From: Chromatiaceae bacterium
GTDB taxonomy: Bacteria; Pseudomonadota; Gammaproteobacteria; Chromatiales; Chromatiaceae
Length of the DNA stretch: 53,556 bases
Assembly: GCA_013426805.1 (NCBI GenBank)
Contig: JACDZG010000044.1
Coordinates: forward strand, 1 to 53,556
Direction: 5' to 3'
This document shows positions 17,096-26,300 of this stretch, one piece after another (positions within the stretch are counted from its first letter, which is position 1; every line of letters begins with the position of its first letter). The notes beneath the pieces were generated by a model. That model saw only the letters and a list, made by a program, of their open reading frames with translations, made no database searches and was not told the DNA's origin. The position numbers and the translations under genes were made by a program.

Positions 17096-18151
17096 TTGGA
17101 CATTACGCCCTATCTCGAAATGATGATCCGACATCAGGCGTCGGATCTCTTTTTCACGCCTGGCACTCCGGTCCGCATCAAGATCGAGGGTGTCATTCGC
17201 CCGATCGGTGAGTCGGAAACCACCGCGGAATTCTGCCGGGACGCGGTGCTCTCGATTCTCGATCGGGACAAAGCGCAGCAATTCGCAAGCGAATTGGAGG
17301 TGGACTTCGCGATCGCACTGGAGGAGCGGGCACGCTTCCGCGTCAATGCCTTCCATCAGCGCGGCCAGGCCGCCATGGTATTGCGCTATATCCGGGCCAC
17401 CATCCCCACCGCCGAGGAACTGGGGCTGCCGCCGGTGCTGACCCGGCTGATCATGCAGAAGCGCGGCATCATCCTGATGGTCGGGTCCACCGGGTCCGGC
17501 AAATCCACGACGCTCGCGGCCATGATCGACTCACGCAACGCCGTAGCGCCGGGTCACATTCTCACCATTGAGGATCCGGTCGAGTTCGTCCACCCCCACA
17601 AACAGTGTATCATCAACCAACGTGAGGTTGGGGTCGACACCAAGAGCTATGCCGCCGCCTTGAAAAGCTCATTGCGCGAGGCACCGGACATCATCCTCAT
17701 CGGCGAGATCCGCAGCCGCGAGACCATGGAGGCCGCCATCGAATTGGCCGGGACCGGACACCTGGCCATTTCGACCCTGCATGCCAACAATGCCCATCAG
17801 GCGCTGGAACGGGTCATCAATCTGTTTCCTCAGGAACTGCACAAGACCCTGTTCCTCGATCTTTCCATCAACATGCGCGCCATCATCTCCCAGCGCCTGG
17901 TGAAAACAGTCAGCGGCAAGCGCACCGCCGCCATCGAGGTGCTGGTCAACACGCCGCACATTGCCGACCTGATTCGCGACGGTCGCGTCGACGAGGTGAG
18001 CGAGGCCATGCAGGCAAGTAATGAAGACGGCATGAAGACCTTCGACGATGCCCTGCTCGACCTCTTTCGCGCCGGGACCATCAGCTTCAACGAGGCGCTG
18101 GCCAATGCCGATTCGGCCCCGAATCTGGAGGCCAGGATCAACTTCGGCTGA
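17096..18151 (+). CDS. Second PilT/PilU-family retraction ATPase
   Basis: The start is TTG 17096 (MDITPYLEMM), which gives the family N-terminus; no ATG fits. Walker A is GSTGSGKST (130-138), with the Asp box LTIEDPVEFVHPH, Walker B DIILIGEIRSR and His box STLHANNAHQALERVINLFP. At 351 residues it is a normal-length member without the C-terminal extension of the upstream paralogue, and their cores are closely similar. The pair probably arose by duplication and is co-transcribed (19-bp gap). Which of the two acts as main or accessory motor cannot be told from sequence. It may form mixed hexamers or serve another type IV filament. Confidence 0.88.
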   Translation: MDITPYLEMMIRHQASDLFFTPGTPVRIKIEGVIRPIGESETTAEFCRDAVLSILDRDKAQQFASELEVDFAIALEERARFRVNAFHQRGQAAMVLRYIRATIPTAEELGLPPVLTRLIMQKRGIILMVGSTGSGKSTTLAAMIDSRNAVAPGHILTIEDPVEFVHPHKQCIINQREVGVDTKSYAAALKSSLREAPDIILIGEIRSRETMEAAIELAGTGHLAISTLHANNAHQALERVINLFPQELHKTLFLDLSINMRAIISQRLVKTVSGKRTAAIEVLVNTPHIADLIRDGRVDEVSEAMQASNEDGMKTFDDALLDLFRAGTISFNEALANADSAPNLEARINFG

Positions 18152-18174
18152 AGCGGCAAACCGACGGAAATCGC

Positions 18175-19146
18175 CTAGGTTTCCTCCAGGGCACAGGTCT
18201 CGCCGCTGCCGATCCAAAAACCCAGGCTCTTGTGCAGAAACTCCTGCCACGGCATGTAATGTGATCCGTCGCACGAGAAATTCAGACCGACGATGCCGTT
18301 GAATACGTTGAGCGAACCGGAGCGCAGGTAGATCGTCTCATCCATGAAACGCAGGGCGCGGAAGGTCTTGAAGACCTCGCCGACCTGATCCAGGGGAATC
18401 GCCGCATCCACCGGATAGGGCCGCCTGGGGTAGGCCAGACAAATCCCCGGATCGGTCAGATCCTCGAAATCGAGGAGGCGGAAACGATAGGGGTCGTCGA
18501 TCAACCACAGGGTGGCACGCGAACTGGAAAAGTGCAGCTTGCCGTGGAAGACCCCATGCACCGCGATCAACTCCCGCAGCAAGTCCAGCACCGCGTCGAT
18601 ACGCGTGTCCATGAGACTCTCCACCCGTTCCTGAAGAAAGAGCCCGCCGCGGATCGCCGGGTCTCCCTTGAGCTGTACCCATTGCTGCGGCGGCCGATAG
18701 ATCTCGCGGGTCAGCGGCAGTTCGCGCAGATCGAAGTCCGCCCCCAAATAGCCCAGCGGCGGCCCCGCCGGGGAGGCGATGCGCTGCACCGCCGTGAGCG
18801 AGGGGCGGCGCTGATTGCGGCTGATGTAAGCCTGGGACAGGGAAAAACGCTCCCCTGCCAGGGCGTCGGCCAGATAGGGCCGGTCGCTGCGGTCGCGCCC
18901 GTAATACTCGGGCAGCAGCCCGCTAGGGGTGCAGTTGGCGGTCAACTGGCGTGCCTGTGCATCCAACACATAAAGATACTTGCAGGATGGCAAGCCCGGC
19001 AACGCCTCCAGCAAGTGCTGCTCCAGCGCCACCCGTTCGGGCCAAACCCCGGCGCAGACCTGCGCCAACCGCTCCAGAAGCGAGGCCAGCCGACCCCGCA
19101 ACAACATCCGCTGCCGCGCGACCGCGGCCCGTAATGGTTCGCTCAT
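18175..19146 (-). CDS. PDC-sensor-domain protein (323 aa)
   Basis: The start is ATG 19146 (MSEPLRAAVARQ). Residues of about 25-165 have the PDC/Cache ligand-binding pattern found in chemoreceptors and sensor kinases: KYLYVLDAQARQLTANCT, a GRDRSDRPYLADALAG element, ISRNQRRPSLTAVQRIASP and a GYLGADFDLREL strand. No membrane helix, HAMP, kinase or cyclase output module is present. The C-terminal half (CDGSHYMPWQEFLHKSLGFW near the end) is unfamiliar. It would be a soluble sensor-like protein. It is encoded 62 bp downstream of the giant STAND-WD40 gene on the same strand, so the two may form an operon. It ends convergently with the second pilU-like gene. Confidence 0.65.
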   Translation of the reverse strand: MSEPLRAAVARQRMLLRGRLASLLERLAQVCAGVWPERVALEQHLLEALPGLPSCKYLYVLDAQARQLTANCTPSGLLPEYYGRDRSDRPYLADALAGERFSLSQAYISRNQRRPSLTAVQRIASPAGPPLGYLGADFDLRELPLTREIYRPPQQWVQLKGDPAIRGGLFLQERVESLMDTRIDAVLDLLRELIAVHGVFHGKLHFSSSRATLWLIDDPYRFRLLDFEDLTDPGICLAYPRRPYPVDAAIPLDQVGEVFKTFRALRFMDETIYLRSGSLNVFNGIVGLNFSCDGSHYMPWQEFLHKSLGFWIGSGETCALEET

Positions 19147-19208
19147 TGACTGATCCACTCGTGTTCGTGTTTGATTTGCTCTTGACCCTCCGGTGTTCCG
19201 GAAATCAC

Positions 19209-22200
19209 CTAAGGGTACGCATCCCCAGCGGCCCAATTCACCCGTGCATCCAGGCCGTTGTCCCGACGAAAACGCATCGCCTCGCGGATCAGCGCGAGAC
19301 GCGACCGGTCCTTGCCCCACACCGCCACGATCGCGGGGTCGGGGGTCTTGTCGTTGGTCCAAATCCGCCACAGCAAGGCCGCGTTTTCCCAATAGGCCGC
19401 CGCGACGCTGTTGCCGTCGGGGCTGAAACGGGCGTAGGCCACACCACCCAGATCGGCCTCCAGCACGAGATAGGACCCCGCGGTGCGGGGCTGCCTGTCC
19501 GTCCGGCGGGCCGGCCCGGGACGCTGCCACAGACGTAGCGCACCGTCACGGGACGCGGTGATGATCCAGCGGCCATCCGGGCTGAATTCGGCCGAATAGA
19601 TACGGTCCTTGTGTCCTTTGAGTTCCGCCATCAGCGCGCCGCCGTGGCTATCCCAAACCTGGGCGCGGGCAGCCATGGAGGCGGTGACCAGCACGGCGCC
19701 GTCCGGCGAGAAACGGACACTATAGAGTGCCTCGGTCTGCGCCTCGAGAAACCGGGGCGCCCCGCAGACGCCGTCCGCCAACGGGACCAGGACGCCCCGT
19801 CCATCCTCGCCGACACTGGCAATGGCACGCCCATCCGGGGCAAATGCCAGATCGGCGATGGGAGCCTCATGCGGGTCGAGTCGACACACCAGGGTCCAGG
19901 CTCCGCCGGGCTCGGAGCGCAGCACCCGCAGGGTCCCGGCATCGTCGCCGGTGGCGAACCATTGGGTGCTGCCCGACCCGGCGACGACGGCCGCGGCCTG
20001 GACCCGGGCCGGCCCGTGCTCCAGAACCGGGGACAGCGGCAGTTCGGCGCAGGTGACAGGGTCCCACAGACGCACCGGTCGCGCGGCCTCATTGGAGGTG
20101 GTCAGCAGCCAACGCTCGTCCGGGGTGAAGAGCACGCGATAGAACTCGACGCGCGCCGTCCGTTTGACGGCGGCGGCAGACGCAGGCGCGGCGGCGGACC
20201 CCGCTTCCAGCGCGCACCCGCCGCCGGTGATCAGGTTCCAGACCCGCGCGCTGCCATCGAAGGCCGCGCCGGCAAGCCGCCGCCCGGTCGGCGAAAAGGC
20301 GACACGCCGCACCCGGCCGCGGTGTCCCCGCAGGTTCCAGATCTCCACCGGCGCCGCCGTGGGGGCCTGGCTGTCATAGCGCCAGACCCGCACGGCACCG
20401 TCGAACGAACCTGTGGCGATCAGGAAGGCCCCGGGATCGGTGTCCAGTTCCGGCGGCGGCCGGGCGATATCCAGATGCCAGACGTGATCTGCATGGAGGA
20501 GCGGAAAGGACAAGGCGCTGACCGGGTCCACGGACCAGAGCCGCGCCGAGCCGTCCTCATCGGAATAGGTCAGGACCCGACTGCCATCCGCGCTGAACCG
20601 GGCATTGGTCACGGCGGCATCGTGACTGAACGCGGCCACCTCGCGCCCGCCCTGAAGCCCCCACAGACGCGCGGTCTTATCCAGTGAGGCGGTCAGTACC
20701 AGGTCTTCCGCCTCACGGGGATCGCTGACCGGGGACGCCCGCACATGCTCCACACTGAGCCGATGCTGGCCCAACACCTCGGCGTCGCCGGTGCGCAGAT
20801 CCCAGCGCACCAATTGGCCGGCATCGTCACCAGCCAGCAGATAGCGATCCGCGGCCGCGAACGCGATATCACGCACCGCGGTCTTATGGATCTGGATCTT
20901 GCGTCCCTGGCGGGTCACCTCGCCGAGCACCGCGAGCTCTCGCCCGTCGCGATCATAGAGCCGCACCCGTTCGTCCGCCGCGGCGACCGCGATGCGTTCA
21001 CCCCGGCTGTCGAAGATAGCGCGGTTCACCGGACGGTCCAGGGGGCCGCCCGGCGGCAGGCTTACGAGCGTGGCACCGGTGGCGGACTCGACCACCAGCG
21101 CGGTGCCGTCGCGGGAGGCGGTGACCAACCGAGTGCCGTCGGGTGAGAAGGCAACCCCGCGGACCTCCTTGTCGTGGAGTGCGCGGTCCCACCGGGGTTG
21201 GCCCAGGTGTTGCGTATCGATGACGCAGAGTCCGAAACGCCCACTCGCGACGGGATGGGAGAGCGCGAGATAGCGATGGCTGCCATCTAGCGCGATGGCA
21301 CCCCCGGGCCGCGCCCCGCAGGTCCAATCCGGCACCGCCCCATCCGCGGCCGGCAGCTGCCATACCCCGGTCTCACCGATGCCCAAGATCAGCGGGTCGT
21401 CGGCCCCATCGGCCAGGCGCACCGCGTGGATGGGCACGGCAGGCGTGGACAGCCGCCGGGCGAGAACGAGACGGTTCTCCTCCAGACGCCATAGGGTCGC
21501 CCCCTCCCGCACCGACAGGGTGACCAATTGCCGACCGTCGTCACTGAAGCTGGGTGAGAGCGCCCGCTCCGGACTAGGCCCGCCGGCCTGCGCCATCGCG
21601 ATCAGCCGATTGGCGCTGAACGCGCGACTCAGGGTATCGGTGGCGGCCTGCGGCAGGTTCCGACCCGCATCCAGCGCCAAGCGGATTGCCGCCGGCGTGT
21701 TGCCCTGATTAATCGCCAGGTCCGCCGCATTGAGTTGACTGCGGTGCAGGTTCAGGGTAGCCGCCCGCGAGGCCTCCCAGGCCCACCAGGCGGTAGCGGT
21801 CGCAAAGACCAGGAGCACCGCCAGGGTGAGTCCGATCAGACGCATCGAGCGATTGCGACGACGCTGATTGCGCAGATTGAGCAACGAACGTTCCAGAAAC
21901 TCCTGCTCGACGGGTTCCAATTCCTGGGCGAACGCGTCAGCGAACCGGCGCGCCCCGGCGTGACCAACCTCACCCAGCAGGTACTCGCGATTGCAGTCGG
22001 TGCGCTTCCAGAGCCGCGCCTGACGGGTGATCTGTACACGTAGTTGCAGGTCGCGCCGGTTGGCTGGATCGGCCAGCCAGTCACGGACCGGCGCCCAGCG
22101 GTCGATCAGCACCGGGTGGACGAAGCTCACCGCCGGGCGGTAGTCATGCCAGTCGCGGCGCTGCGGGTCGGACTCGGCGGAAGCGGCGGCGGTCACCGCC

Positions 22201-24104
22201 GCCGCTGCGTCGGTCAGCGCCGCGATGGAACGGCCCGGCAACAGGCGGGCGCGCAACTCCTCCGCGGTTTCCCGGGCGATGCGCGCGACGGCCCCGAAAA
22301 GCGCGTCATCGGTCCGGGCGCAGGGCAGATGCTCCGCGGGGTCGAAAATCCCCTCGGTCACCACCAGGCGCGCCGCGATCAGTGCCTGCACCAGCCCGAC
22401 GCAGCCAGAGTCCCCGAACAGAGGCCGCAGGTCACCGACGCGCGGTACCGGACGGGAAGCGGAGCCGCCCTCCAGGGCGATCAAAGCCCGGCACAGCATC
22501 GGCAGAGCGGCCCGCGCCGCGGCGTCGAGCCCATCCCAGCAGGCCTGTGCCCGCCGCAGCACGCTACCGGCCACCCCGCCCGCGGCACGGTAATCCGCGA
22601 TCCGCAGCATGAGCCCTGCCTCGCCCCCGTCGACGGCGCCCGCGCGGGCCCGCGTGTAAAGATCTTCCAGCACCGGTTGCAGCAGCACCGGCCAGTGCGT
22701 CAGCTCGCTCACCTCGGCTTCGAGCAGGTCCGCCAGGCCGTGCCCCGGTCCGCCGTCCATGTCCTCGTAATCGATCCCGGCGACCCGGGCGGGAATCTCG
22801 ATGACTTGCCGGATGCGGGCAGAGGGCGGCGGCTCGAGTGGGTACCAGGCCCCCTCATCCACCGCGGCCGCCAAGGCAGGCAGGCGCGGGAGCCGACGCA
22901 GGAGATCGCTCCGCAGGGTGGCGATGATCCAGACACCGTCCTGGGCGGCCAGGGCCGCGAGGGCCGCAACAAAGGTCTGGGTGCCGGGGGCGGCGAGTGC
23001 CTCCTCGGACAACAGCCCGTCGAGCGGGTCGAGGATCAAGGCCAATTGCCGGTGTCCGTCCGGATCGCCCGTGCGGCCTCCGACCTCGATGTCCAGACGG
23101 GCGAGCGCGGCCCGGACCTGGCCCGCGGCCACCGCCGGCTCGGCCTCCAACAGGCGCGCCAGCCCCGCCGCGTCGAGTCCGAATCCGCTCAAGGCAGCGC
23201 CCAGCAGGTCGGGTGACAGGAGCGACTCGGCCAGTGCCGCCAGCGGATCGCTCCGATGAGCGGGCAGCAGCGCCCAGCGACAGGCCGCAATCCCGGCGAA
23301 CAGGAAGGGCCGCACCAACCGCGGCAGCAGCCCGGCCCGCACCAGCGAACTCTTACCCACCCCTGAGGACCCGCTGATCAACACCAGACCGCGGCCTGGA
23401 CCGCGCAGACGATCCAGGCACGCCACCAACTCACGGGTCTCAGTCTCGCGTCCGACAAAGACCGGCTCATCGCGCAGCTCATAACGGGCGTGGGCTCGGA
23501 AGGGACTGTCACGCCACTCGCCGGCGCCGGGACGCCGGCCACGCTCCGCGCTGATACGCCGATTCAGCAGCTTACGCAACTGCACCTGCACCAGCTCGCG
23601 CAGCACGCGGTCGTTGTCGAACTGGCGGAAGGCACGACTGAAGCTGCCGTCCGCATTGAAAAAATGAGTGCGGAAGAACCGGTCCAGCCGCTCCCGGTCG
23701 GCAATCGCCACGCGGGCGGTCTCGGCATCCGTAATATCGATCAGGCGCGGCGTCGTTTTCTTATAGACCAACACCTCGGGCGGGTTACCGCGGGCCGACG
23801 CCGCCACCGCATCGACGAACTCCCATTCGGTTCCGGTCATGCCGCCGTAAGGGTCATCGGCGAGCGGCGTACCCAGCCGGGTCCACAGCATCACCAGGAC
23901 AATCTCGCATTCCGACGGACGCGACAGACCGGCCTGGAAGCTCTGCGCCGCGGTCAGGACTTCCTCCTCCCACAGCACCGACTGGAGTTTGAAATAGGGA
24001 AGATACTCAGCGGCAAGCTGCGTGATCAGCTCCTTGACCAGGGCGCGCTCATGGTCCAGGTCGGCCGGCGACGAGACGAAGATTCTGACCCGTGATTCTG
24101 CCAT
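19209..24104 (-). CDS. DUF4062-STAND ATPase-TM-WD40 giant protein (1631 aa)
   Basis: Domains in order: a DUF4062-like N-terminus (VRIFVSSPADLDHER, residues 6-110); a STAND NTPase of the nSTAND1 type entered by VGRE (217-220), Walker A GSSGVGKSS (245-253), Walker B LALILDPLD (354-362) and a helical region to about 740; one membrane helix (about 755-775); an LNLHRSQLNAADLAINQG helix; then WD40 repeats from about 815 to the end, with repeated FSPDG-like strand starts. ATG 24104 is preferred over a TTG at 24137. STAND proteins with C-terminal WD40 sensors act as signal- or phage-responsive switches; DUF4062 occurs as an N-terminal effector or adaptor in such proteins. The single membrane helix suggests inner-membrane anchoring. 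Ligand and output are unknown. Confidence 0.85.
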   Translation of the reverse strand: MAESRVRIFVSSPADLDHERALVKELITQLAAEYLPYFKLQSVLWEEEVLTAAQSFQAGLSRPSECEIVLVMLWTRLGTPLADDPYGGMTGTEWEFVDAVAASARGNPPEVLVYKKTTPRLIDITDAETARVAIADRERLDRFFRTHFFNADGSFSRAFRQFDNDRVLRELVQVQLRKLLNRRISAERGRRPGAGEWRDSPFRAHARYELRDEPVFVGRETETRELVACLDRLRGPGRGLVLISGSSGVGKSSLVRAGLLPRLVRPFLFAGIAACRWALLPAHRSDPLAALAESLLSPDLLGAALSGFGLDAAGLARLLEAEPAVAAGQVRAALARLDIEVGGRTGDPDGHRQLALILDPLDGLLSEEALAAPGTQTFVAALAALAAQDGVWIIATLRSDLLRRLPRLPALAAAVDEGAWYPLEPPPSARIRQVIEIPARVAGIDYEDMDGGPGHGLADLLEAEVSELTHWPVLLQPVLEDLYTRARAGAVDGGEAGLMLRIADYRAAGGVAGSVLRRAQACWDGLDAAARAALPMLCRALIALEGGSASRPVPRVGDLRPLFGDSGCVGLVQALIAARLVVTEGIFDPAEHLPCARTDDALFGAVARIARETAEELRARLLPGRSIAALTDAAAAVTAAASAESDPQRRDWHDYRPAVSFVHPVLIDRWAPVRDWLADPANRRDLQLRVQITRQARLWKRTDCNREYLLGEVGHAGARRFADAFAQELEPVEQEFLERSLLNLRNQRRRNRSMRLIGLTLAVLLVFATATAWWAWEASRAATLNLHRSQLNAADLAINQGNTPAAIRLALDAGRNLPQAATDTLSRAFSANRLIAMAQAGGPSPERALSPSFSDDGRQLVTLSVREGATLWRLEENRLVLARRLSTPAVPIHAVRLADGADDPLILGIGETGVWQLPAADGAVPDWTCGARPGGAIALDGSHRYLALSHPVASGRFGLCVIDTQHLGQPRWDRALHDKEVRGVAFSPDGTRLVTASRDGTALVVESATGATLVSLPPGGPLDRPVNRAIFDSRGERIAVAAADERVRLYDRDGRELAVLGEVTRQGRKIQIHKTAVRDIAFAAADRYLLAGDDAGQLVRWDLRTGDAEVLGQHRLSVEHVRASPVSDPREAEDLVLTASLDKTARLWGLQGGREVAAFSHDAAVTNARFSADGSRVLTYSDEDGSARLWSVDPVSALSFPLLHADHVWHLDIARPPPELDTDPGAFLIATGSFDGAVRVWRYDSQAPTAAPVEIWNLRGHRGRVRRVAFSPTGRRLAGAAFDGSARVWNLITGGGCALEAGSAAAPASAAAVKRTARVEFYRVLFTPDERWLLTTSNEAARPVRLWDPVTCAELPLSPVLEHGPARVQAAAVVAGSGSTQWFATGDDAGTLRVLRSEPGGAWTLVCRLDPHEAPIADLAFAPDGRAIASVGEDGRGVLVPLADGVCGAPRFLEAQTEALYSVRFSPDGAVLVTASMAARAQVWDSHGGALMAELKGHKDRIYSAEFSPDGRWIITASRDGALRLWQRPGPARRTDRQPRTAGSYLVLEADLGGVAYARFSPDGNSVAAAYWENAALLWRIWTNDKTPDPAIVAVWGKDRSRLALIREAMRFRRDNGLDARVNWAAGDAYP

Positions 24105-24193
24105 CGCGTACGCCTGGGAGGATTGAACGGTGAGCAATCGGAAGCAAACGCCCCCACTATAGCGAGCCGGGAAGGAGACCGGGAGTGGCCCTG

Positions 24194-24221
24194 TTGAACG
24201 CCTCCCTCAACCTGAGATACT
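24194..24221 (+). promoter_or_regulatory. Possible sigma-70 promoter for the SEC-C/TPR gene
   Basis: TTGAAC (24194-24199) and GATACT (24216-24221) are spaced by 16 bp, each matching four of six consensus bases. It lies in the 229-bp region between the divergent STAND-WD40 gene and the SEC-C gene. The long leader (112 nt) and modest match keep this tentative. Confidence 0.25.
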
Positions 24222-24333
24222 GGATCAACCAAGAATCGCAAAACCGGGTTAGAATCCGGTAGCGCAGGGCGGACGACCAGTCCGGTCCGACCAAAGCGAT
24301 ACCCGATCGCCGTTTGAGCAGGAGGAACGCATC

Positions 24334-26265
24334 ATGTTCCACCATGAAACCGCAGATACCGAACGCTTCGAGCAGGTGATCCTGTTCGCGGTGCGGCAAA
24401 TCATCCAAGACCCGGATCCGGCGCGCTTTCTGGCCTGGGCCAAGAACGAGGTCCCGCGCATTTTGGGCCTTTTCGAGTATGGGCTCGAAGACGTGGAAAT
24501 CCGGCGTCTGACGAACATGCTGGCCACCGCCATCTGGAACGCTACCCCGCAACCGAGTCTGGGATACCGCACCCAGCCGCTGGAACCCCCATCCGCTCAG
24601 GCCCCCTGCCCCTGCGGGTCCGGGGAGCGTTATGACATGTGCTGCGGCGACCTCGACGAGGTGCCTGAACTCTCGGCCGAACTGATTTGGGAATTGCTGC
24701 TCGACGAACTCCCGGAGCGCGCCCTCAGGGACGCCCTCGATGCGGATGCCGTGCCCCGTCCGCTGCTCGCCCGCGTGGCGGACCGCTGGCTGGAACAAGA
24801 CCGCCCCGGCCGCGCCGTCGCCCTATTGGAGCCGGTCTTCGCCGATCCGCTCGAGGCCTTGGACGGGGCCTATGAACCGGCCTTCGACGTCCTCTGCGAT
24901 GCCTATGATCGGCTCGATCACTGGCGCAAGAAACAAGCCTTTCTGGAGCGTCTGTGCAGCGCGGGCAGCCGGGCACTCCAGGCCGCCGCCTGGCAGCGGA
25001 TCAGCACCATCCACATCGACGAGGGTGACTTCGAACAGGCACGGGGAGCCTTCGCGGCCGCGCTGCGTAGCGATCCGGACAACCCCAGTAACGCACTCCT
25101 GGAAATCACCCTGCTGGCCGCCCAGCACCAGGACGACCTGGCCAGCGCGCGGGCCCGGTTCTGGCTGCATCGACTGCGTAAGATCGGAGCCCAGGAACAG
25201 GGGTTTCTGGATTTCCTCGCCCAAGCCGTCAAGAATCCGCAACAGGCCTTGGTCGATAGCCATGCGGACGCCCTCGACCCGCTGCTGGTCGATCTGCAGG
25301 ACTGGATCACGACCGCCGCCGACCGGCCGCTGCCGGACTATGGCGTCATCGCGCTGAAACCGCCCCAGCGCGATGCCCCAGCGCGCGCCCTGGCAAGCGT
25401 CGGCGACGCGGGCAGTACCCGACGCGCACTCATGCTTGGCGGTAACTCCGCCGACCTGCGCGCACCCGCGCGGGTGCGGCGCCTGGAGTTGGTCTGGCGC
25501 ACGCTCTTCCCCGGCGGCAAGCCCACCGCCACCGACCTGACCCTGGGTGACGCCGGACAGGTCTGGCTATCCGTGGAGTGGATCGAGTATCTGCTGGCGA
25601 CCCCGGAGGCGGCCGACAGTCTCGACATCCTGGACGATCTGGCCACCGCGCTTTACGAACATCCCGAGAGCACGCTGCCGTGGATCTCCCACGCACTGTT
25701 GCGCCCACTGGTAGACCGCGCCTGGGGAATCCTCAACCAGGCACTGCCCGGCTCGGCGGCCTATCATTGCCCGTGGACCCGGGAAGCCAATCGACCCGCG
25801 TTGCGGCTGCTGTTCCGCCGCTACCTGTGTCAGATCGACGAGGGCCAACCCCAGGCGGCGGCCGTCACCCTCGAGACCTTGCTGCGGCTCAACCCCCAGG
25901 ATCACCATGGGGTGCGGGCCGAACTCATGAATCACTACCTGCGCGGCGGCGAAGACGCGCGCGCGCTGACCCTGGCCCGCCGGTTTCCGGATGACCTGCT
26001 TGCCGATCTGGCCTACGGCGAGGTGCTGGCGCTGTATCGACTGGGTGAACAAGAACGCGCCCGCGCGGTACTGCGCACGGCGGTGGATCGCCTCCCGCGC
26101 ATCCCGCGGTATCTGACCCGCAAGCGTATCAAGCGACCGCGCCCGAGCCCCTTAGGCGTAACCCCAGGCGGCGAGGACCAGGCGTGGATGTATCGGGAGG
26201 CGATGCGCGACGTGTGGGAAGCCGAGCCGGGCCTCCTGCGGTGGATGAAGCGGGTCACCGCCTAA
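24334..26265 (+). CDS. SEC-C zinc-motif and TPR-like repeat protein (643 aa)
   Basis: AGGAGGAA 6-13 nt before ATG 24334 gives a strong ribosome site. After about 85 residues comes a SEC-C zinc motif, CPCGSGERYDMCC, as found at the end of SecA and in many uncharacterised proteins. The rest is alpha-helical with TPR-like units, for example DYRR-free helices around RALQAAAWQRISTIHIDEGD and EQARGAFAAALRSDPDNP, and a last block near QAAAVTLETLLRLNPQDHHG. No catalytic domain is visible. It is a cytoplasmic scaffold-like protein of unknown role. It is divergent from the STAND-WD40 gene and followed by a zinc-ribbon membrane protein after 35 bp. Confidence 0.75.
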   Translation: MFHHETADTERFEQVILFAVRQIIQDPDPARFLAWAKNEVPRILGLFEYGLEDVEIRRLTNMLATAIWNATPQPSLGYRTQPLEPPSAQAPCPCGSGERYDMCCGDLDEVPELSAELIWELLLDELPERALRDALDADAVPRPLLARVADRWLEQDRPGRAVALLEPVFADPLEALDGAYEPAFDVLCDAYDRLDHWRKKQAFLERLCSAGSRALQAAAWQRISTIHIDEGDFEQARGAFAAALRSDPDNPSNALLEITLLAAQHQDDLASARARFWLHRLRKIGAQEQGFLDFLAQAVKNPQQALVDSHADALDPLLVDLQDWITTAADRPLPDYGVIALKPPQRDAPARALASVGDAGSTRRALMLGGNSADLRAPARVRRLELVWRTLFPGGKPTATDLTLGDAGQVWLSVEWIEYLLATPEAADSLDILDDLATALYEHPESTLPWISHALLRPLVDRAWGILNQALPGSAAYHCPWTREANRPALRLLFRRYLCQIDEGQPQAAAVTLETLLRLNPQDHHGVRAELMNHYLRGGEDARALTLARRFPDDLLADLAYGEVLALYRLGEQERARAVLRTAVDRLPRIPRYLTRKRIKRPRPSPLGVTPGGEDQAWMYREAMRDVWEAEPGLLRWMKRVTA

Positions 26266-26300
26266 GCGAGATTCAGAGCCAAATCGACCGGGAACACCTG

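Noticed and set aside
22044-23216. 390-residue plus-strand ORF
   Set aside because: Antisense shadow of the STAND ATPase region.
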